From contig NZ_JAMJWG010000001.1 in assembly GCF_024435355.1 (NCBI RefSeq), positions 372,001 through 436,000 on the forward strand: DNA of 64,000 nt. The letters are read 5' to 3'. The translations under genes and the position numbers were made by a program. Position 1 is the first letter of the stretch. The number at the start of each line of letters is the position of its first letter. Positions 33,922-45,662 of this stretch are shown one piece after another. The notes below the pieces were generated by a model. It made no database searches. It was not told the DNA's origin and saw only the letters and a list, made by a program, of their open reading frames with translations. Source of the DNA: Streptomyces odontomachi (GTDB lineage: Bacteria; Actinomycetota; Actinomycetes; Streptomycetales; Streptomycetaceae).

Positions 33922-33937
33922 GTTCGTCATATCGAAC
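33922..33937. promoter_or_regulatory. IclR-type operator candidate upstream of GH62
   Basis: GTTCG-TCATAT-CGAAC: 5-bp inverted repeats with a 6-base spacer, 150-166 bases upstream of the GH62 ATG. The same pattern (GTTCG-N6-CGAAC) occurs at 36455-36470. Confidence 0.55.
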
Positions 33938-34018
33938 AAGGGTCGAAGTGTCGAGCATGCTGGATGATAGGGGACCGGTGAACAGCGTCAATACCTATCG
34001 CAAAATTCGCCCCCTGCG

Positions 34019-34032
34019 GCGAAACGTTTCGC
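34019..34032. promoter_or_regulatory. Perfect 14-bp palindrome
   Basis: GCGAAACGTTTCGC, a perfect palindrome with the central CG of LacI-type operators, about 250 bases upstream of GH62. Related CGAAAC words recur before GH43 (near 36199 and 36341). Confidence 0.5.
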
Positions 34033-34236
34033 AAGGTTCTGCCGCTGAACATCGCAGGTCAAGCCGATTGAACGGCCTGATCGGGCGGATGCACAGCCTT
34101 TGGGCGCCGGGGCGAAGCCCGTTGAGCGGGCGGTGTTGGGATGGCTGGACGCCTCTCGGGTTTCGTACCTTTCGGGCCGTCTTGTTGGCGAGGCCCCGCG
34201 GTGGTGGAGGCGTGGAGGCCCGTCGGGAATGACGAC

Positions 34237-34249
34237 ATACGATTCGTAT
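34237..34249. repeat. 13-bp perfect dyad near the IclR 3-prime end
   Basis: ATACGA-T-TCGTAT, 20 bases downstream of the IclR stop. Too short and too AT-rich for a strong terminator in this genome; possibly a further operator. Confidence 0.4.
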
Positions 34250-34269
34250 CGCGAACGACGTGGGTGTCC

Positions 34270-35946
34270 TCAGGCTTCCTGGACATGCGAGAAACGGCCG
34301 GCGACGCGGAGGTCGGCGGTGATGGCGTCGGCCGTCGCCCGCAGTTCGGGGAGCACGTCCGCCACGATCTCCCGGGTGGTGCGGCGACCGCTGTGCAGGG
34401 CGACGTTGACGGCAGCGACCGCGCGGCCGGTGCGGTCGTGGACCGGTACGGCGATGGAACGGAGGCCTTCCTCGAGCTCCTGATCGACCAGCGCGTATCC
34501 GCTGGCGGCCACCTGGTCCAGAACGGCGGCCAGCTCCTCACGACCCGTCACGGTGTGCGGGGTGAGGGAGGTCAGGTGGGCCCGTGCCAGGTGCCTGGCC
34601 CGGTCGGCGGCAGGGAGGGCACCGAGCAGCACCCGGCCCGTCGAGGTGGCATGAGCCGGAAGACGGGTTCCGACGGTGACGTCCACGCTCATGATCCGCC
34701 GGGCCGCGACCCGCGCGGTGTAGCGCACCTCGTCCCCGTCGAGCACCGCCAGCGACGTCGAGTCGTGCACCCGCTCGGTGAGCGTCGTCAGATGGGGCTG
34801 GGCGATCTGCGGCAGGCGGAGGTCGGACAGCGGCGCGTAGCCGAGCGCCAACACGCGGGGGGTGAGACGGAAGGTTCCCGCCTCGGACGTGACGTATCCC
34901 AGGTGGGTGAGGGTGATCAGGGCCCGGCGTGCGGTGGCCCTGGCCTGGCCGGTCGCCTGGGCGACGGCGGTGAGGGGCAGTGACTCGCGGCCCGGTCCGA
35001 ACGCGGTGAGCACACCGAGCCCGCGGGCGAGCGAGCCGACGAACCCCTGGCCGAGTTCCTGCTTCGAAGCCGAGATCCATGAGGCCCGGTGGGCGCCGGG
35101 CGGCGCCGGCTCCGGATGCGGGGCCTCCCGCAGTCGCCGTTCCATCGCGGCGACCGTCTCGCGCACGGTGGGCAGCAGCCGCTCCCGCAGGTCCTCGGCG
35201 CTGTGCCGGCTGGTGTGGCTGACCAGGCTCGCCACGCAGGCCAGGGTCCCGTCCGGGGCGTGCACCGGCAGGGAGAGCGCGACCAGGCCCGGCTCGATGA
35301 GCTGGTCGTCCAGCGCCCAGCCCTGCTCGCCCGCCTGCCGTGCCCAGGCGATGAACTCCGCCTCCGCCGGCACGCGGGCGGCATCGCCCGGAGGCAACGC
35401 GGGAAAGCCCACGCCGTCCGGATCGGCCGCCCGGCGCCGCCGCCACCGCTCCCAGTCCGCCTCGTGCCAGCCGGCGGCGACCAGGGGTCCTGGACCGCAG
35501 CGCTCGACGGGCAGCAGGTCACCGACGCGGAAGCTGACGGACAGTGCGCGGCGCCGCGTGGTCTGGTGGATGAAGCGGACACCGGCACCGTCGGCCACCG
35601 CGAGCGAGACCGACTCGTTCAGCTCGCCGGCGAGTTCGCGGGCGTACGGGCCCAGCAGGTCCGGCAGGCGCAGCCCCTCCAGGTAGGCGTTGCCGAGTTC
35701 CATCAGCGGCGGGGCGAGGACGGGTGTTCGTCCGTCCATGCGCAGATAGCCCATGCGCTCCAGGGTCCCGGTGAGCCGGTCGAGGGTGGCGCGGGCCAGG
35801 CCCGTCGCCCGCTCCAGTTCGGGCAGGCTCAGTGCACCGTCGGTGTCGGTGAGGGCCCGCAGCACCGTCGTACCACGTATCAGCGGGGCGACGGCTTCGG
35901 CCGGTGCTTGATCGGCGGCTGCGACCGGACTGGGCGGCAGGGGCAT
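34270..35946 (-). CDS. Tandem-duplicated IclR-family regulator
   Basis: 558 residues from the ATG at 35946, which has GGAGG six bases upstream. The protein is two complete IclR units joined: HTH 1 (VLRALTDTDGALSLPELERA to MGYLRMDGRTPVLAPPLMEL), ligand domain 1 (LNESVSLAVADGAGVRFIHQ to ERLLPTVRETVAAMERRL), a linker near residues 285-300, HTH 2 (GLGVLTAFGPGRESLPLTAV to THLGYVTSEAGTFRLTPRVL) and ligand domain 2 (RVHDSTSLAVLDGDEVRYTA to AVAAVNVALHSGRRTTREIV). Normal IclR proteins have about 250 residues. The second half resembles PcaR/PobR-type aromatic-acid sensors. It lies between the minus-strand GH62 gene and the plus-strand hydrolase series, with matching candidate operators on both sides. 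Confidence 0.9.
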   Translation of the reverse strand: MPLPPSPVAAADQAPAEAVAPLIRGTTVLRALTDTDGALSLPELERATGLARATLDRLTGTLERMGYLRMDGRTPVLAPPLMELGNAYLEGLRLPDLLGPYARELAGELNESVSLAVADGAGVRFIHQTTRRRALSVSFRVGDLLPVERCGPGPLVAAGWHEADWERWRRRRAADPDGVGFPALPPGDAARVPAEAEFIAWARQAGEQGWALDDQLIEPGLVALSLPVHAPDGTLACVASLVSHTSRHSAEDLRERLLPTVRETVAAMERRLREAPHPEPAPPGAHRASWISASKQELGQGFVGSLARGLGVLTAFGPGRESLPLTAVAQATGQARATARRALITLTHLGYVTSEAGTFRLTPRVLALGYAPLSDLRLPQIAQPHLTTLTERVHDSTSLAVLDGDEVRYTARVAARRIMSVDVTVGTRLPAHATSTGRVLLGALPAADRARHLARAHLTSLTPHTVTGREELAAVLDQVAASGYALVDQELEEGLRSIAVPVHDRTGRAVAAVNVALHSGRRTTREIVADVLPELRATADAITADLRVAGRFSHVQEA

Positions 35947-36773
35947 GGGGCCTCCGTGCTGTCGGCTCAGCAAGGTGGCGGTGCCGGCCGCCGACCTCGT
36001 CACCACCGCGCGGACGGCCCGCGCCGGACGGACGCCATCTTTTCAGGTCGGCCGTCAGGGCGAGAAGCAGGCAGTGCGGGGAGATCGGGTGCAGCGGGAG
36101 CTCCCCAACCGGTCGACCGGCCGGCCGGCCGGCGGTGCCCGGCTGGGGGTGCCAAGGCCGGCTGCCTCCAGACGGCTGAGGGGCTCGAAACCATGGGGCG
36201 AAACATTCGGGTGCCGAACCGAACTTCTACCGGTGTGATGCCGGTGCCGATCAAGTGGTCGGGGCGCCGAGTTGGAGCAGGGATCTGTGTTCACGAAGGC
36301 AGAAGGCCCTTAAGTTCCGATTCTTCGGTGATAGTTGAGCGAAACTGTTCGAAACATCGGGGTCTTAGTTGCGATTGAGTCCGGTCTCCGCGAGGGGTAT
36401 TGACGTCCTTCGCTCGCTCTCTATCATCGCTTGCTGTCCGACTATTCGACTGTCGTTCGTTATTTCGAACAACGTTAAGGGCGGAAGGGTCGGAATCGCT
36501 CACCCGAACGGCGTACGGCAGCCCCCACACCATCCGTTCCGGTAAGGCGTAGCCACGCGTGTCGTCCGTGCTGGAGATCGACGGCACAGGCGATGGACCC
36601 GTGGCACGCCTCCGGTCGAGCCATGGAGTTACCCGTGCCCCTCCTCCACGTGGGAGTCCGCGCTCAGCCGAGCCTGCGGGCGAGTGGGGTCCGAACCGCC
36701 TTCCGCCAGGCCAGAGCGCAGGGCAGCCCGCTGTCCACACACCTGCATTCCCTCAGCAAAGGAGAGACCTCGC
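35947..36773. promoter_or_regulatory. Large control region between IclR and GH43
   Basis: About 830 bases. It contains repeated CGAAAC/TTCGAA words (around 36199, 36339-36356), an AT-rich stretch (36395-36480) suitable for a promoter, and the GTTCG-N6-CGAAC site at 36455-36470. I see no convincing gene. It should hold divergent promoters for the regulator and for the GH43-GH10 group. Confidence 0.55.
36455..36470. promoter_or_regulatory. IclR-type operator candidate upstream of GH43
   Basis: GTTCG-TTATTT-CGAAC, the same half-sites and spacer length as 33922-33937, about 304 bases before the GH43 ATG and 509 bases before the IclR start. Confidence 0.55.
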
Positions 36774-39570
<2,797 letters not shown>

Positions 39571-39583
39571 TACCGACCTCATG

Positions 39584-39700
39584 ACGGCCGGCCGACAACG
39601 GGGGAGATCCCTCGTGGACCGATGGGGGAGGACTCCGCTCCGGAACTCGCGGCAAGCAGAGCTCCGCCGATCGCCCACCAGCCCCGCGTCGGCCGGCCGT
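39584..39700 (+). repeat. 13-bp perfect inverted repeat in the GH10-GH95 gap
   Basis: ACGGCCGGCCGAC at 39584-39596 and its exact reverse complement GTCGGCCGGCCGT at 39688-39700, with 91 bases between. In the transcript they could close a long-range stem just upstream of the GH95-like gene. Confidence 0.7.
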
Positions 39701-39759
39701 TCGACTTGCGGAAGGGCCCCGCAATCCACCGCGCCAGCATGTCCGAAGGAGTACGGCGA

Positions 39760-42177
39760 ATGCGTCGCCACTGGAGAAAGCCCGTGTTGACAGGCAGCGC
39801 CGTGGGGCTGCTGGCAGCTTGTGCGCTGGCGGCCACCGGCCCCTCGGCGTCGGCCGCCACCGTCACGACGGCCTGGCAGAACGGCCGTTTCATGGTGGAC
39901 ACGCCGAACGTCGTGCGCCGCTCGGACATCGTCCTGAAGCATGCCAACACCGACGTCAGCGGGTTCGTCCCGCTCGGCAACGGCACGCTGGGCGCGTCGG
40001 CGTGGGCCGCGGACGGCTTCACCGCACAGCTGAACCGCAACGACACCTTCCCGGACCGCAAGTCGCCCGGTCGGGTGGTCATCCCCGGGCTGAGCAAGCT
40101 CACCGGAGCCTCCGACTTCACGGGCCACCTCGACCTGTACGACGGCACCCTGCACGAGTCCGGCGGCGGAATGACCCTGACCGCCTATGTGCGGGCCGAC
40201 ACCGCGCAGCTGGTCGTGGACGTCACCGGTGCCGACCCGAACAGTACGCAGACCGCTCAGGTCAGGCTCTGGAACGGCCGCAACCCGAGCGCGCAGGCGT
40301 CCGGTTCCGTGGCGACCCTGTCGGAGACCTGGACGGACAGCGGCACGACCGGTGCCTCCGGCCGGACGTTCGGCACCTTGGCGGGGATCAGCGCGGGTGG
40401 CCGCGACGTCCAGGCCAGCACGCCGGACGCGCGCACCGGCCAGGTCAGCTTCCACCCCGACAGCGACGGCTCCTTCCGCGTCATCGCCGTCTCCCCGGGC
40501 TGGACCGGCGGCGACGCCATCGGCACGGCGACCCAGCTGTTCGGCAGCGACCTGACCCGCCCCGCCGACGACCTCGCCGCCTCCCACGTGGCCTGGTGGC
40601 ACGACTACTGGGACAGCGCGGGCCTGATCAAGATCACGTCCAGTGACGGCTCGGGCGAGTACTTCGAGAACATGCGCACCCTGTACCTCTACGACATCGC
40701 CGCGTCCAACCGCGGCTCCCTGCCGGCCACCCAGGCCGGCGAGGCGAACCTGTTCGCCGTCGCTCAGGACTCCCAACCCTGGTATCCGGCCGGGTACTGG
40801 TTCTGGAACATGCGTATGGACATCCAGGCAGACCTGTCGGCCGGCGTGTCCTTCCTGAACGCCCCCATGTTCAACCTCTACCGCGGCAACCTCGACAACA
40901 TCGCCGCCTGGACCGGCCAGCACTACCCGAACCACCAGGGGTTGTGCGTGCCGGAGACCATGCGGTTCAACGGCAACGGGTACTACACACCGGACTGGGC
41001 CGAGGGCAACGCCTCCTGCGATTCGACGATCGCCCCGTCGTACAACTCGCAGACCGTCACCAGCGGCGCCGAGATAGGCCTGTGGGTGTGGCAGACCTAC
41101 CTGATGACCGACGACACGTCCTTCCTCGCGCAGAACTACCCGTTGGTCAAGGGCGCCGCACAGTTCCTGCTGTCGCACGCCAGGACCGGTTCGGACGGGC
41201 TGCTGCACACCACTTCCAACGCGCACGAGACGCAGTGGGCGGTCGACGACCCCACCACGGACGTGGCCGCCATGCAGGCCCTCTTCCCGGTCGCGGCCAG
41301 CGCGGCCCGGACGCTCGGCGTCGACTCCGACCTGGTTGGCCAACTCGACGCGGCCATCCCCAAGCTACGACCGCTGCCGCGCACCGACACCGCCACCCAG
41401 ACGCAGGTGCTGGGCCCGTCCGCAGACTCCGCCGGAAACGACATGATCGCCCTGTCCGGCCAGCCCACCGCCGAGAAGCACAACGTGGAGAACCTGGGCC
41501 TGGAAGCGGTGTGGCCGTACAACCTGATCGGCGACAGCGGCAACCAGTCGGACCTGGCCAAGCGCACCTACGACCATCGCAGCTACGTCACCGAGAACGA
41601 CTGGAGCTTCGACGCGTTGCACGCGGCACGGCTCGGCCTGGGCGACGAGATGCGCACCGCGATGATCGCCAACATCCAGAAGTACCAGGTCTTCGACAAC
41701 GGCATGGCCAGCTGGGACGCCAAAACCGGCACACCGTACCTGGAGGAGCTGGGCGTCGACGCGTCGGCCGTCAGCGAGGGCCTGGTCCAGGACTACGACG
41801 GCACCCTGCGCGTCGCCCCGGGTTGGCCCAGCGGCTGGGACGCCGACGGCACCGTGTACATCCAGCATCGGGGCAGGGCCCATGTCCAGATCCGCGGCGG
41901 CCAGCTGACCACCGTCGCCGTCGAGGCCGGCGCCGACGGGAACGTCACCGTACGCAACCCCTGGGCCGGGCAGAACGTGGAGGTCGTGGACGGCTCCGGA
42001 CGCACGGTACTGACCGACCAGACCGGCTCGACGCTCACCGTTCCCGCCGAAGCCGGCGCGTCCTATCTCATCCAGCGCGTCTCATCGCCGACCACCTCGC
42101 TCCCCTTCGAGCAGGTCGGCGGCGGCCCCGCCACCACTCCGAAGGGCCTCAGCGGGCGCCACATCGGCGTGTCCTGA
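39760..42177 (+). CDS. Secreted GH95-like (alpha-L-fucosidase/galactosidase type) glycosidase
   Basis: 805 residues from the ATG at 39760, behind GAAGGAG; an in-frame ATG at 39739 is possible. A signal peptide ends near GPSASAATV. The architecture fits GH95: an N-terminal beta-sandwich (GFVPLGNGTLGASAWAADGF, RNDTFPDRKSPG), an (alpha/alpha)6 barrel (AVAQDSQPWYPAGYWFWNMR; LTTSNAHE-type ETQWAVDDPTTDVAAMQALF; VENLGLEAVWPYNLIGD; LEELGVDASAVSEGLVQDYD) and a C-terminal beta-domain. Family members remove alpha-L-fucose or L-galactose; side chains of plant xyloglucan or pectin are likely targets. The precise family and specificity are not certain from sequence reading alone. Confidence 0.75.
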   Translation: MRRHWRKPVLTGSAVGLLAACALAATGPSASAATVTTAWQNGRFMVDTPNVVRRSDIVLKHANTDVSGFVPLGNGTLGASAWAADGFTAQLNRNDTFPDRKSPGRVVIPGLSKLTGASDFTGHLDLYDGTLHESGGGMTLTAYVRADTAQLVVDVTGADPNSTQTAQVRLWNGRNPSAQASGSVATLSETWTDSGTTGASGRTFGTLAGISAGGRDVQASTPDARTGQVSFHPDSDGSFRVIAVSPGWTGGDAIGTATQLFGSDLTRPADDLAASHVAWWHDYWDSAGLIKITSSDGSGEYFENMRTLYLYDIAASNRGSLPATQAGEANLFAVAQDSQPWYPAGYWFWNMRMDIQADLSAGVSFLNAPMFNLYRGNLDNIAAWTGQHYPNHQGLCVPETMRFNGNGYYTPDWAEGNASCDSTIAPSYNSQTVTSGAEIGLWVWQTYLMTDDTSFLAQNYPLVKGAAQFLLSHARTGSDGLLHTTSNAHETQWAVDDPTTDVAAMQALFPVAASAARTLGVDSDLVGQLDAAIPKLRPLPRTDTATQTQVLGPSADSAGNDMIALSGQPTAEKHNVENLGLEAVWPYNLIGDSGNQSDLAKRTYDHRSYVTENDWSFDALHAARLGLGDEMRTAMIANIQKYQVFDNGMASWDAKTGTPYLEELGVDASAVSEGLVQDYDGTLRVAPGWPSGWDADGTVYIQHRGRAHVQIRGGQLTTVAVEAGADGNVTVRNPWAGQNVEVVDGSGRTVLTDQTGSTLTVPAEAGASYLIQRVSSPTTSLPFEQVGGGPATTPKGLSGRHIGVS

Positions 42178-42183
42178 CCGGCT

Positions 42184-42220
42184 CGCCGGTGCGCGGGGCA
42201 CGCGGCCCCGCACACCGGCG
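42184..42220 (+). terminator. Hairpin terminator after the GH95-like gene
   Basis: Arms CGCCGGTGCGCGGGGC (42184-42199) and GCCCCGCACACCGGCG (ending 42220) pair with one mismatch, seven bases after the stop. Confidence 0.85.
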
Positions 42221-42328
42221 TCGCACGACGGCACTACGGGCGGCCATGCACCTTGCCTCGTGTCGCACGACACCGGGCCTCGCGTACTCGGCCGCGTGCA
42301 GCCCCCATCCACCTCAAGGAGGAAAACA

Positions 42329-43423
42329 GTGAGGCATTCGTTCGTCCTGCCGTCAGGACGCGGCGGCCGTGGCCGGCGCTCGCCCGTGGCGGTCGTCGCC
42401 TGCTTACTGCTGGCGCTGGTCGCGGTGCTGGCGGCCACGTTCACCTCGTCGGCGCCGGCGTCGGCGGCCGGCACGGGTCCCTGTGACCTCTACGCGTCGG
42501 GCGGCACGCCGTGCGTGGCCGCGCACAGCACCGTGCGCGCGCTCTACGGCTCCTACAGCGGCCGGCTGTACCAGGTCCGGCGCGCGTCCGACAACGCGAC
42601 GCGGGACATCGCCGCCGTGAGTGCGGGCGGTGCGGCCGACGCGGCTGCGCAGGACTCGTTCTGCTCCGGCACCTCGTGCGTCATCACCTGGGTCTACGAC
42701 CAGTCCGGGCACGGCAACGACCTCGGCTACCAGGGCCCGGGCGGAATCGGTGGCTCCGACGTGGCCGCGAACGCGACCAGCGAGTCGCTCACGATCGGCA
42801 GCAACAAGGCGTACTCGCTCTACATCAACCCCCGGAACAGCTACTGGCGTGACGGCCACGCCTCGGGTGTGCCCACCGGCAGCGCGCCCGAAGGCATGTA
42901 CATGGTGACCAGCGGCACACACGTCAACAACGGCTGCTGCTTCGACTACGGCAACAGCGAGACGACCCGCAAGGCCGACGGCGCCGGGGCCATGGACGCC
43001 ATCAACTTCAGCACCTCCTGCTGGTTCGGCGGCTGCTCCGGCAGCGGCCCCTGGGTCCAGGCGGACCTCGAATACGGCCTGTACCCCGGCGGCAGCACGT
43101 CCTGGAACCCCAACCAGCGCGCGTTCACCAGCAAGTTCGTCACCGCGACCCTGAAGAACAACGGCACGTCACGCTTCGCCATCAAGGGCAGCAACGCGCA
43201 GTCCGGCAGCCTGTACACCCTGTACGACGGCGGCCTGCCGAACGGATACAGCCCCATGAGGAAGCAGGGCGCCATCATCCTGGGCAGCGGCGGTGACTGC
43301 TGCAACGGCAACACCAACCTCAGCGCCGGCACCTTCTACGAGGGCGCCATCGTCTCGGGCTACCCCTCCGACCAGACCGAGAACGCCGTCCAGTCCAACA
43401 TCGTCGCCGCCGGCTACCGCTGA
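42329..43423 (+). CDS. Secreted alpha-L-arabinofuranosidase B-type, GH54
   Basis: 364 residues from the GTG at 42329, with a strong AAGGAGGA. After the signal peptide (ends near SAPASAAGTG) the GH54 catalytic domain starts at PCDLYASGGTPCVAAHSTVR and continues with RLYQVRRASDNATRDI, WVYDQSGHGNDL, GCCFDYGNSETTRKADG (nucleophile Glu region), GSGGDCCNGNTNLSAGTFYE (second acidic residue region) and ends at VAAGYR. Many disulfide cysteines are conserved, including the unusual CC pairs. Typical GH54 proteins have a C-terminal CBM42; it is absent here. The enzyme releases arabinose from arabinoxylan or arabinan. Confidence 0.93.
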   Translation: MRHSFVLPSGRGGRGRRSPVAVVACLLLALVAVLAATFTSSAPASAAGTGPCDLYASGGTPCVAAHSTVRALYGSYSGRLYQVRRASDNATRDIAAVSAGGAADAAAQDSFCSGTSCVITWVYDQSGHGNDLGYQGPGGIGGSDVAANATSESLTIGSNKAYSLYINPRNSYWRDGHASGVPTGSAPEGMYMVTSGTHVNNGCCFDYGNSETTRKADGAGAMDAINFSTSCWFGGCSGSGPWVQADLEYGLYPGGSTSWNPNQRAFTSKFVTATLKNNGTSRFAIKGSNAQSGSLYTLYDGGLPNGYSPMRKQGAIILGSGGDCCNGNTNLSAGTFYEGAIVSGYPSDQTENAVQSNIVAAGYR

Positions 43424-43447
43424 GCACCCGATCTCTCCTCACGACCC

Positions 43448-43489
43448 GGCCGGACGAGGGCGACCGCTGGTTGCCGCCTTCGTCCGGCC
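43448..43489 (+). terminator. Hairpin terminator after the GH54-type gene
   Basis: GGCCGGACGA at 43448-43457 pairs with TCGTCCGGCC at 43480-43489, followed by TTT; 25 bases after the stop. Confidence 0.85.
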
Positions 43490-43542
43490 GTTTCCCTTGC
43501 CCCGTCATGCCGGCCCCGTCCGCGCCATCTGACGCAAGGTGG

Positions 43543-43690
43543 GAAACCCTTTTCTCGATCGGCACGCGGGAACAGCGCAGGCCAGTAGCCACCCGAACGC
43601 CAACATGCCCGCGCTGCACCAGCTTTGCCCGTGTCAACTCTTGACGCCACCCATGCCGGCGCCTACCTTTCCGGATGAGAAAAGGTTTTC
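43543..43690 (+). promoter_or_regulatory. Inverted repeat pair in the promoter region of the ricin-domain glycosidase
   Basis: GAAACCCTTTTCTC (43543-43556) and GAGAAAAGGTTTTC (43677-43690) match as reverse complements at 13 of 14 positions, 120 bases apart. They are AT-rich islands in GC-rich sequence, and TTGACG at 43641 lies between them as a possible -35. Likely paired operator sites that could form a DNA loop (inference). Confidence 0.5.
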
Positions 43691-43831
43691 CTTCTTGCGT
43701 AAAGTTGCTCGCGCAGTGAGCGGGTCGGCCCGGAGGTTCGTGGGGCGGCGACATCGGTCTTCGACGGCTACGGCGGGCGTCCTTCTTCGCGCTACTCCGT
43801 TATCGACACTCCGTCAGGAGGACATTTCGTC

Positions 43832-45562
43832 ATGCGTGGATGTGCGCACCTCCATCCCGGCCGGCCATTGGGTCGAGCCCTCGGCTGCGCCGCGACGGCG
43901 CTTGCCGTGGCAGCGGCCGCGCTCACCGGCACAGCCGCCCAGGCCGCCCCGACCGCTTCCGCGACGCTGGTGGTCAACGCCGGCCAGGTGCTGCGGCCCG
44001 TGACACACGTCGCGTCCGGGTCCCTCTACGGCCTCGCCACGGCGACGGTTCCCAGCGACAGCCTGGTCGAGCCGCTCAAGCCCAACACCTTCGTGCAGAT
44101 GGCAGCGGGCGGCAAACAGCAGGCGGCCGGAGATGTGCTGGTGGTGGCGCCGGAGGCGGCCAGGGCGGGAGCCAAGGTGGTCAACCGCCTGTCGGACTAC
44201 TACGCCGGCTGGCCCTACCAGTTCAGCTGGAACAACTGGCTCAGCGTGGTCGACCAGCAGATCCAGAAGACCCAGGCCTCCGGGATCACCAACCTCGCCG
44301 CGTACGAGCTGTGGAACGAGTCCGACAACACCTGGCTCTCGTCCAACGGCACCTTCAACGACTTCTGGGTGAAGACGTACAACGAGGTCCGGAAGCTGGA
44401 CAGGTCGACGCCGATCCAGGGGCCGAGCTTCTCGGACAACATCAGCGACATGCAGAACTTCCTGCAGAACGCGGTCGCCACGAACACCGTTCCGGACATC
44501 ATCTCCTGGCACGAGCTGATCAGCTCGTCGAAGATCGCGGGTGACGTGGCCAAGGTCACCGACATCGAGAAGAGCCTGGGCATCACGCCCCGCCCGATCG
44601 CGATCGAGGAGTACGCGTCCCCGTCCGAGGTGGGTATCCCCGGCAAGCTGGTCGGCTACGTCGCGAAGTTCGAGCGCCTGGGGGTCCATGACGCCGAGCT
44701 CGCGTTCTGGAACGGCTACGGCGCGCTCGGCGACCTGCTGACCGGCACCGGCGGCAGCCCGAACGGCGCCTACTGGCTGTACAAGTGGTACGGCGCGATG
44801 AGCGGGAACATGCTCACCACCACGCCCCCGGCGTCCACCGGCCTGGACGGAGCCGCCTCCCTCAACAGCGCCCGCAACCAGATCGACGTCATCTTCGGCG
44901 ACGGGGCCGGCGACTCGGCCGTGACCGTCAACGGGCTCGGTTCGCTCTCCGCTTTCGGCTCCAGCGTCCACGTCAAGGTCGAGGACACGCCGTCCCGCGG
45001 ACGCACCACCGCGGTGTCGGGGCCGAGCACGGTCTTCGAGGGTGACTATCCCGTCAGCAACGGCTCCGTCACCGTGCCGGTGACGACGAACGCCTCCGAC
45101 GGCTACCACCTGGTGATCACCCCGTCCAGCGGTTCGGCCGCCGGCACGTACCAGATCCTCAACAAGAACAGCGGCCTCGCGCTCGGCACCGCCGGCGGCG
45201 GCACCGGCCAGGGCACCCTCGTCGACCAGGAAACCCCCAGCACCTCGGCCACCCAGACGTGGACCCTGGCGTCGGCGGGCTCCGGCCTGTACAAGATCCG
45301 CAATCAGGCCAGCGGGCTGCTGCTCGGCATCACCAACGCGGGCACTTCCAACGGTGCCACCGCCCTCATCTGGGGTGACAACGGCACGGCCGACCACCTG
45401 TGGCAGCTGGTCCCGGACACCGGGGGCTACTACAAGATCGTCAACTCGAACAGTGGCCTGCTCCTGGGCGTGACCAACGCGAGCACGGACTCCGGTGCCC
45501 AGGTCCTGCAATGGGAGGACAACGGCACCGCTGACCATCTGTGGCGGCTCGCCACACGCTGA
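43832..45562 (+). CDS. Secreted (beta/alpha)8 glycosidase with C-terminal ricin-type lectin domain
   Basis: 576 residues from the ATG at 43832 with CAGGAGGAC upstream. A signal peptide ends near AAQAAPTA. The catalytic part (residues about 45-330) has a GH39/clan A look: AYELWNESDN with the acid/base Glu163, WHELISSSK, and IAIEEYASP with the nucleophile Glu259 or Glu260. A linker domain follows, then a ricin-B beta-trefoil (CBM13) from about residue 440 with three repeats of the type GTYQILNKNSGLALG, GLYKIRNQASGLLLG and GYYKIVNSNSGLLLG and matching W-x-L ends. The substrate is probably xylan or another beta-linked plant glycan. I cannot name the family with certainty. Confidence 0.85.
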   Translation: MRGCAHLHPGRPLGRALGCAATALAVAAAALTGTAAQAAPTASATLVVNAGQVLRPVTHVASGSLYGLATATVPSDSLVEPLKPNTFVQMAAGGKQQAAGDVLVVAPEAARAGAKVVNRLSDYYAGWPYQFSWNNWLSVVDQQIQKTQASGITNLAAYELWNESDNTWLSSNGTFNDFWVKTYNEVRKLDRSTPIQGPSFSDNISDMQNFLQNAVATNTVPDIISWHELISSSKIAGDVAKVTDIEKSLGITPRPIAIEEYASPSEVGIPGKLVGYVAKFERLGVHDAELAFWNGYGALGDLLTGTGGSPNGAYWLYKWYGAMSGNMLTTTPPASTGLDGAASLNSARNQIDVIFGDGAGDSAVTVNGLGSLSAFGSSVHVKVEDTPSRGRTTAVSGPSTVFEGDYPVSNGSVTVPVTTNASDGYHLVITPSSGSAAGTYQILNKNSGLALGTAGGGTGQGTLVDQETPSTSATQTWTLASAGSGLYKIRNQASGLLLGITNAGTSNGATALIWGDNGTADHLWQLVPDTGGYYKIVNSNSGLLLGVTNASTDSGAQVLQWEDNGTADHLWRLATR

Positions 45563-45662
45563 CACGGGACATCCGCCCACGTGGTAGCCGCGGTTCCGCA
45601 TCACCCGGGGCCGCGGCAACCAGCCGCCGTGTTGCAGCCAGGGAGGCGGTGCGTTCCGGCGG

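Noticed and set aside
34000..34260. Possible small gene between GH62 and the IclR 3-prime end
   Set aside because: Frames there have no ribosome site and the region contains palindromes typical of control DNA.
42404..42922. Minus-strand reading frame inside the GH54-type gene
   Set aside because: Out-of-frame shadow; the plus strand shows the conserved cysteine and active-site segments of GH54.
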